Shown piece after piece: positions 50,210 through 58,910 of a stretch of 64,000 bases of DNA; positions within the stretch are counted from its first letter, which is position 1; each line of letters begins with the position of its first letter. The translations under genes and the position numbers were made by a program. Below the pieces are notes generated by a model. It saw nothing but the letters and a program-made list of their open reading frames with translations, ran no database searches and was not told the DNA's origin. Origin of the DNA: an uncultured Lachnospiraceae bacterium (GTDB lineage: Bacteria; Bacillota; Clostridia; Lachnospirales; Lachnospiraceae); assembly GCA_910588875.1 (NCBI GenBank), contig CAJURT010000020.1, positions 1 through 64,000 on the forward strand. The letters run 5' to 3'.

Positions 50210-51511
50210 ATGTTAAAAAGCGAGATTGTATCTGTGAAGGGGATGCAGGTATTTACCTGGCGGCATCACCCGGGGGTGGAGGCAGTGGTAACGACAAGAG
50301 GAGGTGCGCAGGGCAGGGCTGTCTGTACGGCGGGGATTTCCACAGGTACTCACGAGGTGAAATTCTCCTATGACGGAGGAACCCGGTGGGACGGGATGGG
50401 CGTGGAGGGAGCGGCCAGGGCTATTGAGGAGATTTTGGAGCCCAGGCTGGTGGGTATGGATGCGTCTGACCAGTATGCGGTGGATCAGGCCATGCTTTCC
50501 CTTGACAGGGATAAGAGAGAACGGGCAGGAGGGAACTCCATAGCTGCCGTGTCGGCAGCAGTCTTAAAGGCCGGGGCAAAAAGCCTGGGAATTCCTCTGT
50601 ATCAGCACATCGGCGGTATCAATGCCATGTATCTTCCTGTGCCGGGGGTGCCTGCGGCGGCAGGCCATGAGCGATATGGGGGCTGTGTGACCACGCCGGA
50701 CACCAAACCTACCTACTCTTTTATGTGTCATGATTTTTCCTCTTTTGCAGAAGCCTCCTATGCAGGATGGGAGGTACAGAAATTGTGGGAGGAGGCCATG
50801 ACAAAAAGGGGAATCTATCCGCCGGATTACTATGGGCTGTTTTCCATTCCCAAGGGTCATTTTGACAGTGATGAGGAGTTGTGGGAACTGATGGCAGACA
50901 CAATCCGCAGGGCGGGCTATGAGGGCAGAATCGGGATACAGATGGATGTGGCCTCCGACTGCTATTATGATAAGGCCGATCAGAGATACAAGGGGATTTT
51001 TGATCCCAGGCCGAAGACAAAGGAGGAGATGCTAAAGCTGTATGTCCGTGCGGTGAGAGATTATCCCTTTGTCATTATTGAGGATCCGTTTTTTGAGGAC
51101 GACTATGAAAGCCACGCGGAACTGGTAAGACAGGTGGATATACAGATTGTGGGGGATGATCTTTTTACCACCAATCCGAAGCGGCTGGCTCACGGGGCGG
51201 CTATGGGGGCGGCCAACGCGGTGCTTTTGAAGGTAAATCAGGTGGGAACCATCAGCGAGACCATGGAGATGGTGCAGCTGGCTTACCGGAACGGATACGG
51301 GGTTATGCCCTGTGAGAGCAGAGGGGAGGGAGAGGCGATTGCAGACTATTGCGTAGGCATTAATGCCTGTGCGGTCAGAGAGATGGCAGTGGGAATTGTG
51401 GCCAACCGTTTTCTGGAGATTGAGAAGGAACTGGGCAGCAAGGCCCGCTTTACGGGGACAAAGGGGCTGCGGGGGCGGAGATTCTCACCAAGGAACCATG
51501 ATGTTTCATAA
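50210..51511 (+). CDS. Divergent enolase-superfamily protein
   Basis: A 433-residue protein clearly related to enolase. Metal ligands Asp246 (QMDVASD), Glu291 (IEDPFFEDDYE) and Asp316 (VGDDLFTTNPKRL), and the general base Lys341 (LLKVNQVGTISETMEM), are kept. The mobile loop GISTGTHE resembles GASTGIHE. The normal enolase SHRSGETED segment is replaced by ESRGEGEAIADYCVG, so the usual His is absent. A true glycolytic enolase is thus unlikely; a dehydratase or beta-elimination on a related hydroxy acid is more plausible. It leads a catabolic operon with a Liv-type importer, LarA-like enzymes and glycerate kinase. Confidence 0.85.
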   Translation: MLKSEIVSVKGMQVFTWRHHPGVEAVVTTRGGAQGRAVCTAGISTGTHEVKFSYDGGTRWDGMGVEGAARAIEEILEPRLVGMDASDQYAVDQAMLSLDRDKRERAGGNSIAAVSAAVLKAGAKSLGIPLYQHIGGINAMYLPVPGVPAAAGHERYGGCVTTPDTKPTYSFMCHDFSSFAEASYAGWEVQKLWEEAMTKRGIYPPDYYGLFSIPKGHFDSDEELWELMADTIRRAGYEGRIGIQMDVASDCYYDKADQRYKGIFDPRPKTKEEMLKLYVRAVRDYPFVIIEDPFFEDDYESHAELVRQVDIQIVGDDLFTTNPKRLAHGAAMGAANAVLLKVNQVGTISETMEMVQLAYRNGYGVMPCESRGEGEAIADYCVGINACAVREMAVGIVANRFLEIEKELGSKARFTGTKGLRGRRFSPRNHDVS

Positions 51512-51544
51512 CATTGGATATTAAAAGAAAAGGAGAAGAGTGCT

Positions 51545-52801
51545 ATGAAAAAAATGCGGTGGACAAAAATTATGTTGGCAGGTTTGTTGGCGGTTTCCGT
51601 GACAGCATGCGGCGGCCCGAAACAGGAGGCCTCCGGGTCGGGAAGTCCCGGGGCGGCTCAGGGGACAAAGGCAGACGACACTAAGGCGGAGGCGGCAAAT
51701 ACGGACAGCCAAAGCACAGAGACAGACTCTAAAGAGGAGAACTCCGGCGGGGATATCAGCATAGGCGTGATGGCCACTCTGACCGGCTATCCCTTAAACG
51801 GTGAGCACATGCGCAACGGAGTTTTGCTGGCAATCGATGAGATCAATAAAAACGGAGGCGTTTTAGGGCGGAAGCTGTCCGCGAATGTACAGGATTGCAG
51901 CAACACCACGGATATTGGGATCAATGCTATCAACAAGCTGGTCAGCGAGAATGTGGTGGGCGTCATCGGGCCTCATTACAGTACCCAGGGTCTGGCTGTT
52001 GAGTCTATTATCAAGCAGGGGAAGGTTCCCATGCTGGTGGGAGGCACCAGTCCCAAATTTGTGAGCGATGTGGATAATGATTACCTGTTCCGGATCCGGG
52101 CATCGGACACCCTTCAGGCATCGGCGGCCGTGTCCTATCTGGTGGACAGCTGCGGGGCAACGAAGGTGGCCATTCTTCACGGTTCGGATGATTTCGGAAC
52201 CGGCGGTATGCAGGTGGCAACCGCCTATCTGGACTCGGCAGGGATCCCTTACTGTATCCAGTCCTTCAACAATGAGGATACGGATGTGACCTCCCAGATT
52301 TTAAAATGCATCAATGAGAAATGTGACGGTGTCATGATCTGGGCCACGGAGGCTGCCTATCCCATTGTGGCAAGACAGATGTACGAGTTGGGACTGACGG
52401 CGCCTACCATCACCAACCCGTCTCTGGCGGTGGATTCCTGTCTGGCTCAGCTGGAGGAGGACTGGGTAGAGGGCTGGTACTGTGTTACGGACTTTTTGAG
52501 CAATAATCCCACCGATAAGATTCAGAACTTTATGAAGGCCTACCGGGAGGCTTACGGCGAAAACGAGAGTATTGACCTTCACTGCGCCGCCTATTACAGC
52601 GCCGTATACGCTCTGGTTGACGGCATTGAGCGTGCGGGAAGCACGGACGGGGAGGCAGTGGCCAAGGCTCTTCGGGAGACAAAGGGAGTGGAAGGACTTG
52701 TGGGAGATTTTAACTGCAATGAGGACGGAGAGATGATTCATGAGATAATCCTGGGTCAGTGCAAGGGATTGTCCATTGAGTATATCGACGTGATCCGGTA
52801 A
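51545..52801 (+). CDS. livK: Branched-chain amino-acid type ABC binding lipoprotein
   Basis: A 418-residue Peripla_BP_6 protein with the lipobox VTACGGP near residues 20-26 and an acidic linker. The mature part begins ISIGVMATLTGYPLNGEHMRNGVLLAIDEINKNGGVLGRKLSANVQDCSNT, a typical LivJ/LivK start. Later segments VVGVIGPHYSTQ, VAILHGSDDFGTGGMQVA and the C-terminal AKALRETKGVEGLVGDF fit. Many such proteins bind hydroxy acids, amides or aromatic acids instead of leucine; the operon favours a hydroxy-acid-type ligand. Confidence 0.93.
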   Translation: MKKMRWTKIMLAGLLAVSVTACGGPKQEASGSGSPGAAQGTKADDTKAEAANTDSQSTETDSKEENSGGDISIGVMATLTGYPLNGEHMRNGVLLAIDEINKNGGVLGRKLSANVQDCSNTTDIGINAINKLVSENVVGVIGPHYSTQGLAVESIIKQGKVPMLVGGTSPKFVSDVDNDYLFRIRASDTLQASAAVSYLVDSCGATKVAILHGSDDFGTGGMQVATAYLDSAGIPYCIQSFNNEDTDVTSQILKCINEKCDGVMIWATEAAYPIVARQMYELGLTAPTITNPSLAVDSCLAQLEEDWVEGWYCVTDFLSNNPTDKIQNFMKAYREAYGENESIDLHCAAYYSAVYALVDGIERAGSTDGEAVAKALRETKGVEGLVGDFNCNEDGEMIHEIILGQCKGLSIEYIDVIR

Positions 52802-52825
52802 GGAGTCGGAAAAGGGGGAATACAT

Positions 52826-53689
52826 GTGACAATGGTGATACAGCTTCTGGTCAGCGGCATTGCCATGGGGTTTGTCTATGCCCTGGTCAGTATTGAATAT
52901 ACGCTGATCTGGAATTCCATGGGACTGCTGAACTTCGGACATGAAAAGATCATTATGCTGGGCGCCTACATCTATGCAGGCACCATGATTATGGACATGG
53001 GAATGGGGTATATTCCGGGGATTGCCGGGGCTGTGTTTTTGGTAGCCGTGCTGGGAGTGGCGGTGGCTGTGGGGATTTTTATCCCTTTGCGCAATATGAA
53101 CCGGCTCTGTGCCATTATGGCCACGGTGATGGTGGGAAATATCATCAATGAGGCGGTGCGCCTGTTCTACGGGCCGGAGGCCATGACGGTGAAGGGCTTT
53201 ATGAACGGGATGTTCCGTGTGGGCAGCCTGGCCGTTGCAAGGGCTTATATTTATATTATCGGAATATCCCTGGCCATCGTGATTCTTCTGGAATTATTTA
53301 TGAGAAAGACAAAGACAGGGAAGGCCATGCGCTGCGTGGCATCCAACAAGACGGCAGCGTCCCTGATGGGCATTGACGTAAGGCGCAATATGGCCATAAC
53401 CACTGCCATCAGCTTTGCCATCTGCTGTATTTTGGGGATCGCCGTGATTCCCGTATTCAGCGTCAGTTCCACCATGGCCACCATGATTTCCCTTAAGGGC
53501 TTTGCCGCCGGGGTGATCGGAAGCTTTGGCTCCCTTCCGGGAGCCATTGTGGGCGGCCTGATTCTGGGGATTATGGAGAATATTGCCGGCATGGTATTTC
53601 CTTCCACCTTTAAGGATGTGGTGGCATTTGTCTTTCTGATTGCAGTTCTCATGGTAAAGCCCACCGGTCTTTTGGGAAAGAAACAATAG
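52826..53689 (+). CDS. livH: Liv-type ABC permease
   Basis: A 287-residue permease of the LivH class with about eight helices: LLVSGIAMGFVYALVSIEYTLIWNSMGLLNFGHEKIIMLGAYI is the family start, and KGFAAGVIGSFGSLPGAIVGGLILGIMEN the conserved end. GTG 52826 follows AAAGGGGGA at normal spacing. It pairs with the next permease. Confidence 0.94.
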   Translation: MTMVIQLLVSGIAMGFVYALVSIEYTLIWNSMGLLNFGHEKIIMLGAYIYAGTMIMDMGMGYIPGIAGAVFLVAVLGVAVAVGIFIPLRNMNRLCAIMATVMVGNIINEAVRLFYGPEAMTVKGFMNGMFRVGSLAVARAYIYIIGISLAIVILLELFMRKTKTGKAMRCVASNKTAASLMGIDVRRNMAITTAISFAICCILGIAVIPVFSVSSTMATMISLKGFAAGVIGSFGSLPGAIVGGLILGIMENIAGMVFPSTFKDVVAFVFLIAVLMVKPTGLLGKKQ

Positions 53690-53700
53690 GGAGGGAGAAT

Positions 53701-54621
53701 ATGATTAAAAAGATGAAATATCCTCTGGCAATCCTGTTTGCCCTTGTGCTTCCTCTGGCAGTCAGCAACACTTACTATGTGACCATGTTCTGCCTGACCT
53801 TGATTTACATGATCATTGCTTTTGGGCTGAACTTTATTACAGGGATGACCGGCCAGATGAATCTGGGAACAGCAGGAATATTCTGTCTGGGAGCCTATAC
53901 CTCAGCCCTTCTCTCCACTAGGCTGTCTCTGTCTCCCTGGATTGGCATGGCAGCATCAGCCGTTATGGGGCTTTTGATCGGTGTGGGCCTGGGATATCCC
54001 AGCTTTCGTCTGGAAGGGGTGTATTTGTCCCTGACCACCATCGCCTTTGGAGAGGTGGTCCGACAGCTGGCCAACAATATGACCTCTGTCACAGGGGGAG
54101 CCCAGGGAGTGAGAAATATCCCGCCCTTTACGATTTTTGGCTATGAGATTGTCACCAAAACACAGAACTACTATTTTATTCTGGGGTTTGTGCTTTTGTT
54201 TGCTTTTACAGCATACAGGATCATCCACTCCAAGTGGGGACGGGCCTTTATGGCCATACGCGACAATATAGAGGCTGTGGAGACCTGCGGAATCAACACA
54301 GCCCACATTAAAATCGTGGCATTTACCCTGGCAGCTGTCTACGGCTGTGTGGCAGGAAGCCTGTACGCCCACTATTCCACTTACATCAATGCCTCCTCCT
54401 TCACCCTGAATCTGTCCGTGTCCTTTGTGGTAATGATTCTGATCGGAGGAATGGGAAATCTGTGGGGGTGTATGCTAGGGGCGGTGATTGTCTCCATGCT
54501 GCCGGAGTTTTTGCGGTTTACGGGGGAATACTACCAGCTTACCTATTCCGTTCTGATACTTTTATGCATTATTTTTATGCCGGGCGGGATTTTGACAGCC
54601 TTTAAAAGGAAAGATTCGTGA
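53701..54621 (+). CDS. livM: Liv-type ABC permease
   Basis: A 306-residue LivM-class permease. The signature GLNFITGMTGQMNLGTAGIFCLGAYTSALL, the loop LEGVYLSLTTIAFGEVVRQL and the end SFVVMILIGGMGNLWGCMLGAVIVSMLPEFLR are characteristic. It forms the channel with the LivH-type subunit. Eleven bases separate the genes; it is followed at once by the ATPase gene. Confidence 0.95.
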   Translation: MIKKMKYPLAILFALVLPLAVSNTYYVTMFCLTLIYMIIAFGLNFITGMTGQMNLGTAGIFCLGAYTSALLSTRLSLSPWIGMAASAVMGLLIGVGLGYPSFRLEGVYLSLTTIAFGEVVRQLANNMTSVTGGAQGVRNIPPFTIFGYEIVTKTQNYYFILGFVLLFAFTAYRIIHSKWGRAFMAIRDNIEAVETCGINTAHIKIVAFTLAAVYGCVAGSLYAHYSTYINASSFTLNLSVSFVVMILIGGMGNLWGCMLGAVIVSMLPEFLRFTGEYYQLTYSVLILLCIIFMPGGILTAFKRKDS

Positions 54622-54635
54622 GGGGAGGCAGGAGA

Positions 54636-55412
54636 ATGAGTGTTTTAGAGATCAGCAATCTGACAAAGAGGTTTTCAGGTCTGGTGGCTGTCAATGATTT
54701 GAGTTTTTCCGTGGAGGAGCGGTCGATTCATGCGCTGATCGGGCCCAATGGCTCCGGAAAGACCACCACCATCAACATGATTGACGGGGTTTTTGCCCCC
54801 ACGGAGGGAAAAATTGTCTTTCACGGACAGGAGATCACAAAAAAGCCCACCCACGAGATCAGCCGGTTGGGATTGGGGCGAACCTTTCAGAATATCAAGC
54901 TGTTCCACACGCTGACTGTTAAAGAGAATCTGATGGTGGGAGGCCATATGTTTTACGCAAAGGAGGGAATCCTTCGGTTTCTGCTGGACATCCGGCTGGC
55001 AAGGCAGGAGGAAAAGCGTTTGGAGGAGGAGGCCGGGCGGATTCTGGAGTTGATGAACATGCAGGATGTGGCAAACCGCCGAGTGGGAGGACTTCCCTAT
55101 GGCATGATGAAGATGGTGGAACTGGCCAGGACCATGATGACCGCTCCAAAGCTGATTCTGCTGGATGAGCCGGCGGCCGGCTTAAATCCATCGGAGCGGA
55201 AAAAACTGATGGAAATCCTGATGCGGATCTATGAGAGCGGTGTGGATCTGTTTTTGATTGAGCACAACATGGATGTGGTGATGAATATCAGCCATAAAAT
55301 TACAGTGATCAATTTTGGCTCCAAGATCGCAGAGGGAAAGCCGGCCCAGATACAGAACAATCCGGAGGTGATTCAGGCCTATCTGGGTGACCGTTACCAG
55401 AAAAAAGCGTAG
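54636..55412 (+). CDS. livG: Liv-type ABC ATPase (LivG)
   Basis: A 258-residue ATPase. Walker A GPNGSGKTT, the Q-loop GLGRTFQNIKLF, the signature-region GGLPYGMMKMVELARTM (LSYG replaced by LPYG), Walker B LILLDEPAAGLNP and the LivG-type C-terminus (KIAEGKPAQIQNNPEVIQAYLGD). ATG 54636 has GGAGGCAGGAGA before it; an earlier in-frame GTG at 54618 lies within the livM end. Confidence 0.95.
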   Translation: MSVLEISNLTKRFSGLVAVNDLSFSVEERSIHALIGPNGSGKTTTINMIDGVFAPTEGKIVFHGQEITKKPTHEISRLGLGRTFQNIKLFHTLTVKENLMVGGHMFYAKEGILRFLLDIRLARQEEKRLEEEAGRILELMNMQDVANRRVGGLPYGMMKMVELARTMMTAPKLILLDEPAAGLNPSERKKLMEILMRIYESGVDLFLIEHNMDVVMNISHKITVINFGSKIAEGKPAQIQNNPEVIQAYLGDRYQKKA

Positions 55413-55423
55413 GAGGGGTGGAT

Positions 55424-56134
55424 ATGCTGGAAGTCAAAAATCTGAATGCGGCCTACGGGAAGGTGCACGTTCTCCATGATGTGAGTCTTCATGTGAAGGA
55501 GCAGGAGATTGTTTCCATTATCGGGGCCAACGGGGCGGGAAAATCTACTTTGATGCGCAATATTATGGGGATTTACCATCCCAGATCCGGAGAGATCCTT
55601 TTTCACGGGGAAAACCTGTCCCGGCTGAAAACCGATCAGATTGTAAAAAAGGGAATCGTGTATGTGCCGGAGGGGCGGGAGGTATTCGCCGGTCTGTCGG
55701 TTGAGGACAACCTGGAAATGGGGGCCTTTTCCAGAAAATATTCCGCTGCCAAATATCGGGATCTGCTGGAGGAAATGTACACCATTTACCCGAGGCTTAA
55801 GGATCGGCGAAAACAGCTGGCAGGCTCTCTTAGCGGCGGGGAGCAGCAGATGCTGGCCATTGCCAGAGGACTGATGAGCGAGCCGGAAATGATCATGTTT
55901 GACGAGCCCTCTCTGGGCCTGGCCCCGGTGATCGTGGATGAGATGTTTGACGTGATTCTGCGGATTAACAGGGAGAAAAAGCTTCCCGTTTTGCTGGTGG
56001 AGCAGAATGCCTTTGCGGCCTTAAGCATTTCCGGCCGGTGCTATGTGCTGGAAAACGGGGTGGTGATGGCAGAGGGGGACAGCAGGGAACTGATGGACAG
56101 CCCGGATATCAAGAAGGCGTATTTGGGAGGATAG
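55424..56134 (+). CDS. livF: Liv-type ABC ATPase (LivF)
   Basis: A 236-residue ATPase. Walker A GANGAGKSTLMRN, signature LSGGEQQMLAIARGL, Walker B MIMFDEPSLGLAP, H-switch region LVEQNAFAAL. ATG 55424 follows AGGAGGGG. It is the second nucleotide-binding subunit of the Liv-type importer. Confidence 0.95.
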   Translation: MLEVKNLNAAYGKVHVLHDVSLHVKEQEIVSIIGANGAGKSTLMRNIMGIYHPRSGEILFHGENLSRLKTDQIVKKGIVYVPEGREVFAGLSVEDNLEMGAFSRKYSAAKYRDLLEEMYTIYPRLKDRRKQLAGSLSGGEQQMLAIARGLMSEPEMIMFDEPSLGLAPVIVDEMFDVILRINREKKLPVLLVEQNAFAALSISGRCYVLENGVVMAEGDSRELMDSPDIKKAYLGG

Positions 56135-56136
56135 GC

Positions 56137-57414
56137 ATGAGAACAGCAGACGATGAGAAAATGCTTGCAGGACTTTTGTCCTCAGTGGAGATACCAAAGT
56201 TTGTGAAGGTGGAATCGGTTGTCCGGCAGCCTCAGATTCAGAATGTGAGGGAAACGGTGAAGGCGGCTCTTGAGAATTGTCCTGCACTTAAGAGGATTTT
56301 ACCCGGACAGCAGGTGGCCGTCACGGCGGGCAGCAGGGAGATCAACCACATAGGAGAGATACTTTCCGCCGTGGGAGAGGCGGTGAGAGGCCGGGGAGCC
56401 ACTGCCTTTATAGTGCCTGCCATGGGAAGCCACGGAGGAGCGGACGCCCGGGGCCAGACCGAAGTGCTGCGCCATTACGGGATTACAGAAGAAACCGTGG
56501 GAATGGAGATCCGTTCTTCCATGGAGACGGTTCTTTTGGGAAAGACCCCGGACGGATTGGAGGTTTATCTGGACGCCAATGCCATGAGGGCCGATCACAT
56601 TATTCCTGTAGGGAGGATCAAGGCCCACACGGATTTTTCCGGGCCGGTGGAAAGCGGGCTTGTAAAGATGCTGGTCATCGGGTTGGGAAAGCAGCAGGGG
56701 GCCTCCATCTGCCACAGGGAGGGATTTCCCCGTATGGGAGATAATCTTTTGAAATTTGTGAAGGTAATCCTGGAAAAGGCCCCGGTGATTTTTGGGGTGG
56801 GGATTGTGGAGAACAGCGTCCATGAGCCGGCTCTGGTGGAAGCGGTAGAGGCAGAGCGCATCCTTTTGAGGGAACCGGAACTTTTAAGCTATTCCAAGTC
56901 TTTAATGCCCCGGATTCCTTTTGATTATCTTGACCTTCTGATTGTCCAGGAGGCGGGGAAGGATATCAGCGGCGCCGGCATGGATCCCAATGTGACCGGC
57001 CGCTCCTGCGTGCTGGGAAGAAGGGCTCCCCACGCGGAAAAAATCGCTGTTTTTGACCTGACGGACAAATCCGACGGCAACAGCGCCGGTATGGGCAATG
57101 CCGATGCCATTACAAGAAAAATGTATGAAAAAATCGACCTGATGCCCGTATACGTCAATGGCATTACCTGCAGAGACACGGAAGGGATACGGATTCCGGC
57201 AGTCCTTCCCAATGAGGAACTGGCCATCCGGTTTTGTCTCTACACCTGTATCCGCAGGAATGCCTGCCGGGATGCCAGGGTGGTGTGGATTAAAAATACA
57301 GGAGATTTAAGCAGCTTCTGGATTTCTGCCCCTCTTTTGGAGGAAGCCGAAGGAAATGCAGAACTTCGGGTGATAAGAGATGAGAGAAGGGAGTGGGATG
57401 CTTGCGTATTTTAA
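56137..57414 (+). CDS. LarA-superfamily (nickel-pincer racemase-like) protein
   Basis: A 425-residue protein of the LarA/DUF2088-type superfamily. It has VAVTAGSREI, ATAFIVPAMGSHGGADARGQTEVL (the GSHGGA segment corresponds to the GTHR-type metal-His strand), a GRIKAHTDFSGPVESGLVKMLVIGLGKQQGA loop and GAGMDPNVTGR. Members use a nickel-pincer nucleotide to racemise or epimerise hydroxy acids. The cofactor genes larB, larC and larE are not in this window. ATG 56137 overlaps nothing and sits two bases after livF. Substrate unknown; the neighbouring glycerate kinase suggests a glycerate-like or aldonic acid. Confidence 0.8.
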   Translation: MRTADDEKMLAGLLSSVEIPKFVKVESVVRQPQIQNVRETVKAALENCPALKRILPGQQVAVTAGSREINHIGEILSAVGEAVRGRGATAFIVPAMGSHGGADARGQTEVLRHYGITEETVGMEIRSSMETVLLGKTPDGLEVYLDANAMRADHIIPVGRIKAHTDFSGPVESGLVKMLVIGLGKQQGASICHREGFPRMGDNLLKFVKVILEKAPVIFGVGIVENSVHEPALVEAVEAERILLREPELLSYSKSLMPRIPFDYLDLLIVQEAGKDISGAGMDPNVTGRSCVLGRRAPHAEKIAVFDLTDKSDGNSAGMGNADAITRKMYEKIDLMPVYVNGITCRDTEGIRIPAVLPNEELAIRFCLYTCIRRNACRDARVVWIKNTGDLSSFWISAPLLEEAEGNAELRVIRDERREWDACVF

Positions 57415-58865
57415 ACAGAGAAGGGCTGACTGCCCAGGGCAACAAAAAGGGCAGGGAGGACGTGCTCTCCATCATGGAGGCAGGGCTTTCGGCATCCGAC
57501 CCTTACGAGAACACAAGACAGCTTTTTCGCCGGGAAGAGGACAGGCTGTATGTGGGAAATCAACGGTTTGAGGCAGAGGGGGATCCCCGCTCGGGAGTGG
57601 AGGTTATTGATTTAAAGGAGACCAGAGCCATTTACGTGGTAGGAGCCGGAAAGGGGGCAGGCCGGGTGGCTATGGCCATAGAGGAGGCCCTCGGGGATTT
57701 TCTGACAGACGGCGTGATTATTGTAAAGCACGGGGACAGACCGAAGCTAAAGAGAATCCAGGTGTGTTACGGGGCCCATCCGGTTCCCGATGAGGGCTGT
57801 GTGGAAGGCTGTGAAAGGATCAGGACGCTGTCCCGGCAGGTGACAGAACAGGATGTGGTATTTACCATTATTGCCAACGGAGGAAGTTCTCTCCTCACTC
57901 TTCCGGAGGAAGGGATTTCCCTGGCGGATGTGCAGAAACTCACGGCAATGATGCAGATTGAGAAGGGAATTGCCACGGTGGAACTGAACGTGGTCCGGAA
58001 CCATCTGGATCAGTTAAAGGGGGGAAAACTTTCCCGGCTTTTTGCAAAGGCCATGCAATTTCACCTGATTGTGACAGACGCCAACCACCATGTGATTCAG
58101 GACAAGCGGCACGACTATGAAGGACTGTTAAAGGGAAATGTGTGGCTTCACAACCTGCCGGAGGCCTCCACCTTTTCTCAGGCCGTGGAGATTTTAAAAA
58201 GGTATGATGCATGGGAGAACTGTCCTGCCTCTGTCCGCAGCTTTCTAAAAAAGGGTACGAAGGAACAGGAGACCGTGAAATATGAGGAATTTATAAAAAT
58301 GAGATTTCGGGTCTTCGGGATCATGCCGGACTGTGCCCATTTTCTTCCGGCAGCCAGGGCGAAGGCAGAAAGCCTGGGATACCGGAGTGCAGTGCTGAGC
58401 CAGGTCATACAGGCAGAGGCGAGGGAGTGCGGGAGGATTCTCTCTGCCATTGCAAGAAATATTGAGGAGTATGAGGAGCCCATGAAAGCTCCGGTGGTGC
58501 TTTTTTCGTCCGGAGAGATGTTGGTGACTGTGGAAAAGAAGGCGGGAGTTGGCGGGAGAAACCAGGAGTTTGTCCTGGCCTGTGCCAGACAGATCCGGGG
58601 AAGCAAAAGGATTGTGATCGGCTCTGTGGATTCGGACGGAACCGACGGGCCGGGGGGTATTCACATCCCGGGAGCGCCCTTCTGTCTGGGAGGCGGGATT
58701 GTGGACGGGACAACGGCAGAACTGGCAGAGGAGAGAGGGCTGTCTATCGAGGAGGCCTTAAAGAACCACGATACTTCCGGTATTCTGTGGCGGCTGGGAA
58801 GCGGGATCCACATGGAGCAGAATATTAGCCTCAATGATCTGACGGTTATTTTGATTGAGGGGTGA
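57402..58865 (+). CDS. Glycerate 2-kinase (MOFRL/DUF4147 family)
   Basis: A 487-residue cytosolic kinase of the DUF4147 plus MOFRL type, phosphorylating D-glycerate at position 2 (some members were called hydroxypyruvate reductase). Seen: VVGAGKGAGRVAMAIEEAL, KHGDRPKLKRIQVCYGAHPVPDE, IIANGGSSLLTLPEEGISLAD (family ISGGGSALL), KGGKLSRL and the C-terminal GGRNQEFVLACAR, SVDSDGTDGPGG. TTG 57402 gives eight bases from AGAAGGGAG; the overlapping GTG 57393 touches it. It overlaps the preceding gene by about 13 bases, so expression is coupled. Confidence 0.88.
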   Translation: MRILNREGLTAQGNKKGREDVLSIMEAGLSASDPYENTRQLFRREEDRLYVGNQRFEAEGDPRSGVEVIDLKETRAIYVVGAGKGAGRVAMAIEEALGDFLTDGVIIVKHGDRPKLKRIQVCYGAHPVPDEGCVEGCERIRTLSRQVTEQDVVFTIIANGGSSLLTLPEEGISLADVQKLTAMMQIEKGIATVELNVVRNHLDQLKGGKLSRLFAKAMQFHLIVTDANHHVIQDKRHDYEGLLKGNVWLHNLPEASTFSQAVEILKRYDAWENCPASVRSFLKKGTKEQETVKYEEFIKMRFRVFGIMPDCAHFLPAARAKAESLGYRSAVLSQVIQAEARECGRILSAIARNIEEYEEPMKAPVVLFSSGEMLVTVEKKAGVGGRNQEFVLACARQIRGSKRIVIGSVDSDGTDGPGGIHIPGAPFCLGGGIVDGTTAELAEERGLSIEEALKNHDTSGILWRLGSGIHMEQNISLNDLTVILIEG

Positions 58866-58910
58866 GGGGTATTTAGAAGATGATTGTGCCGAAAGAAGGA
58901 GGGTGAGACA

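Noticed and set aside
50210..51511. Canonical glycolytic enolase (eno)
   Set aside because: The conserved SHRSGETED segment is replaced and the neighbours are catabolic import genes.
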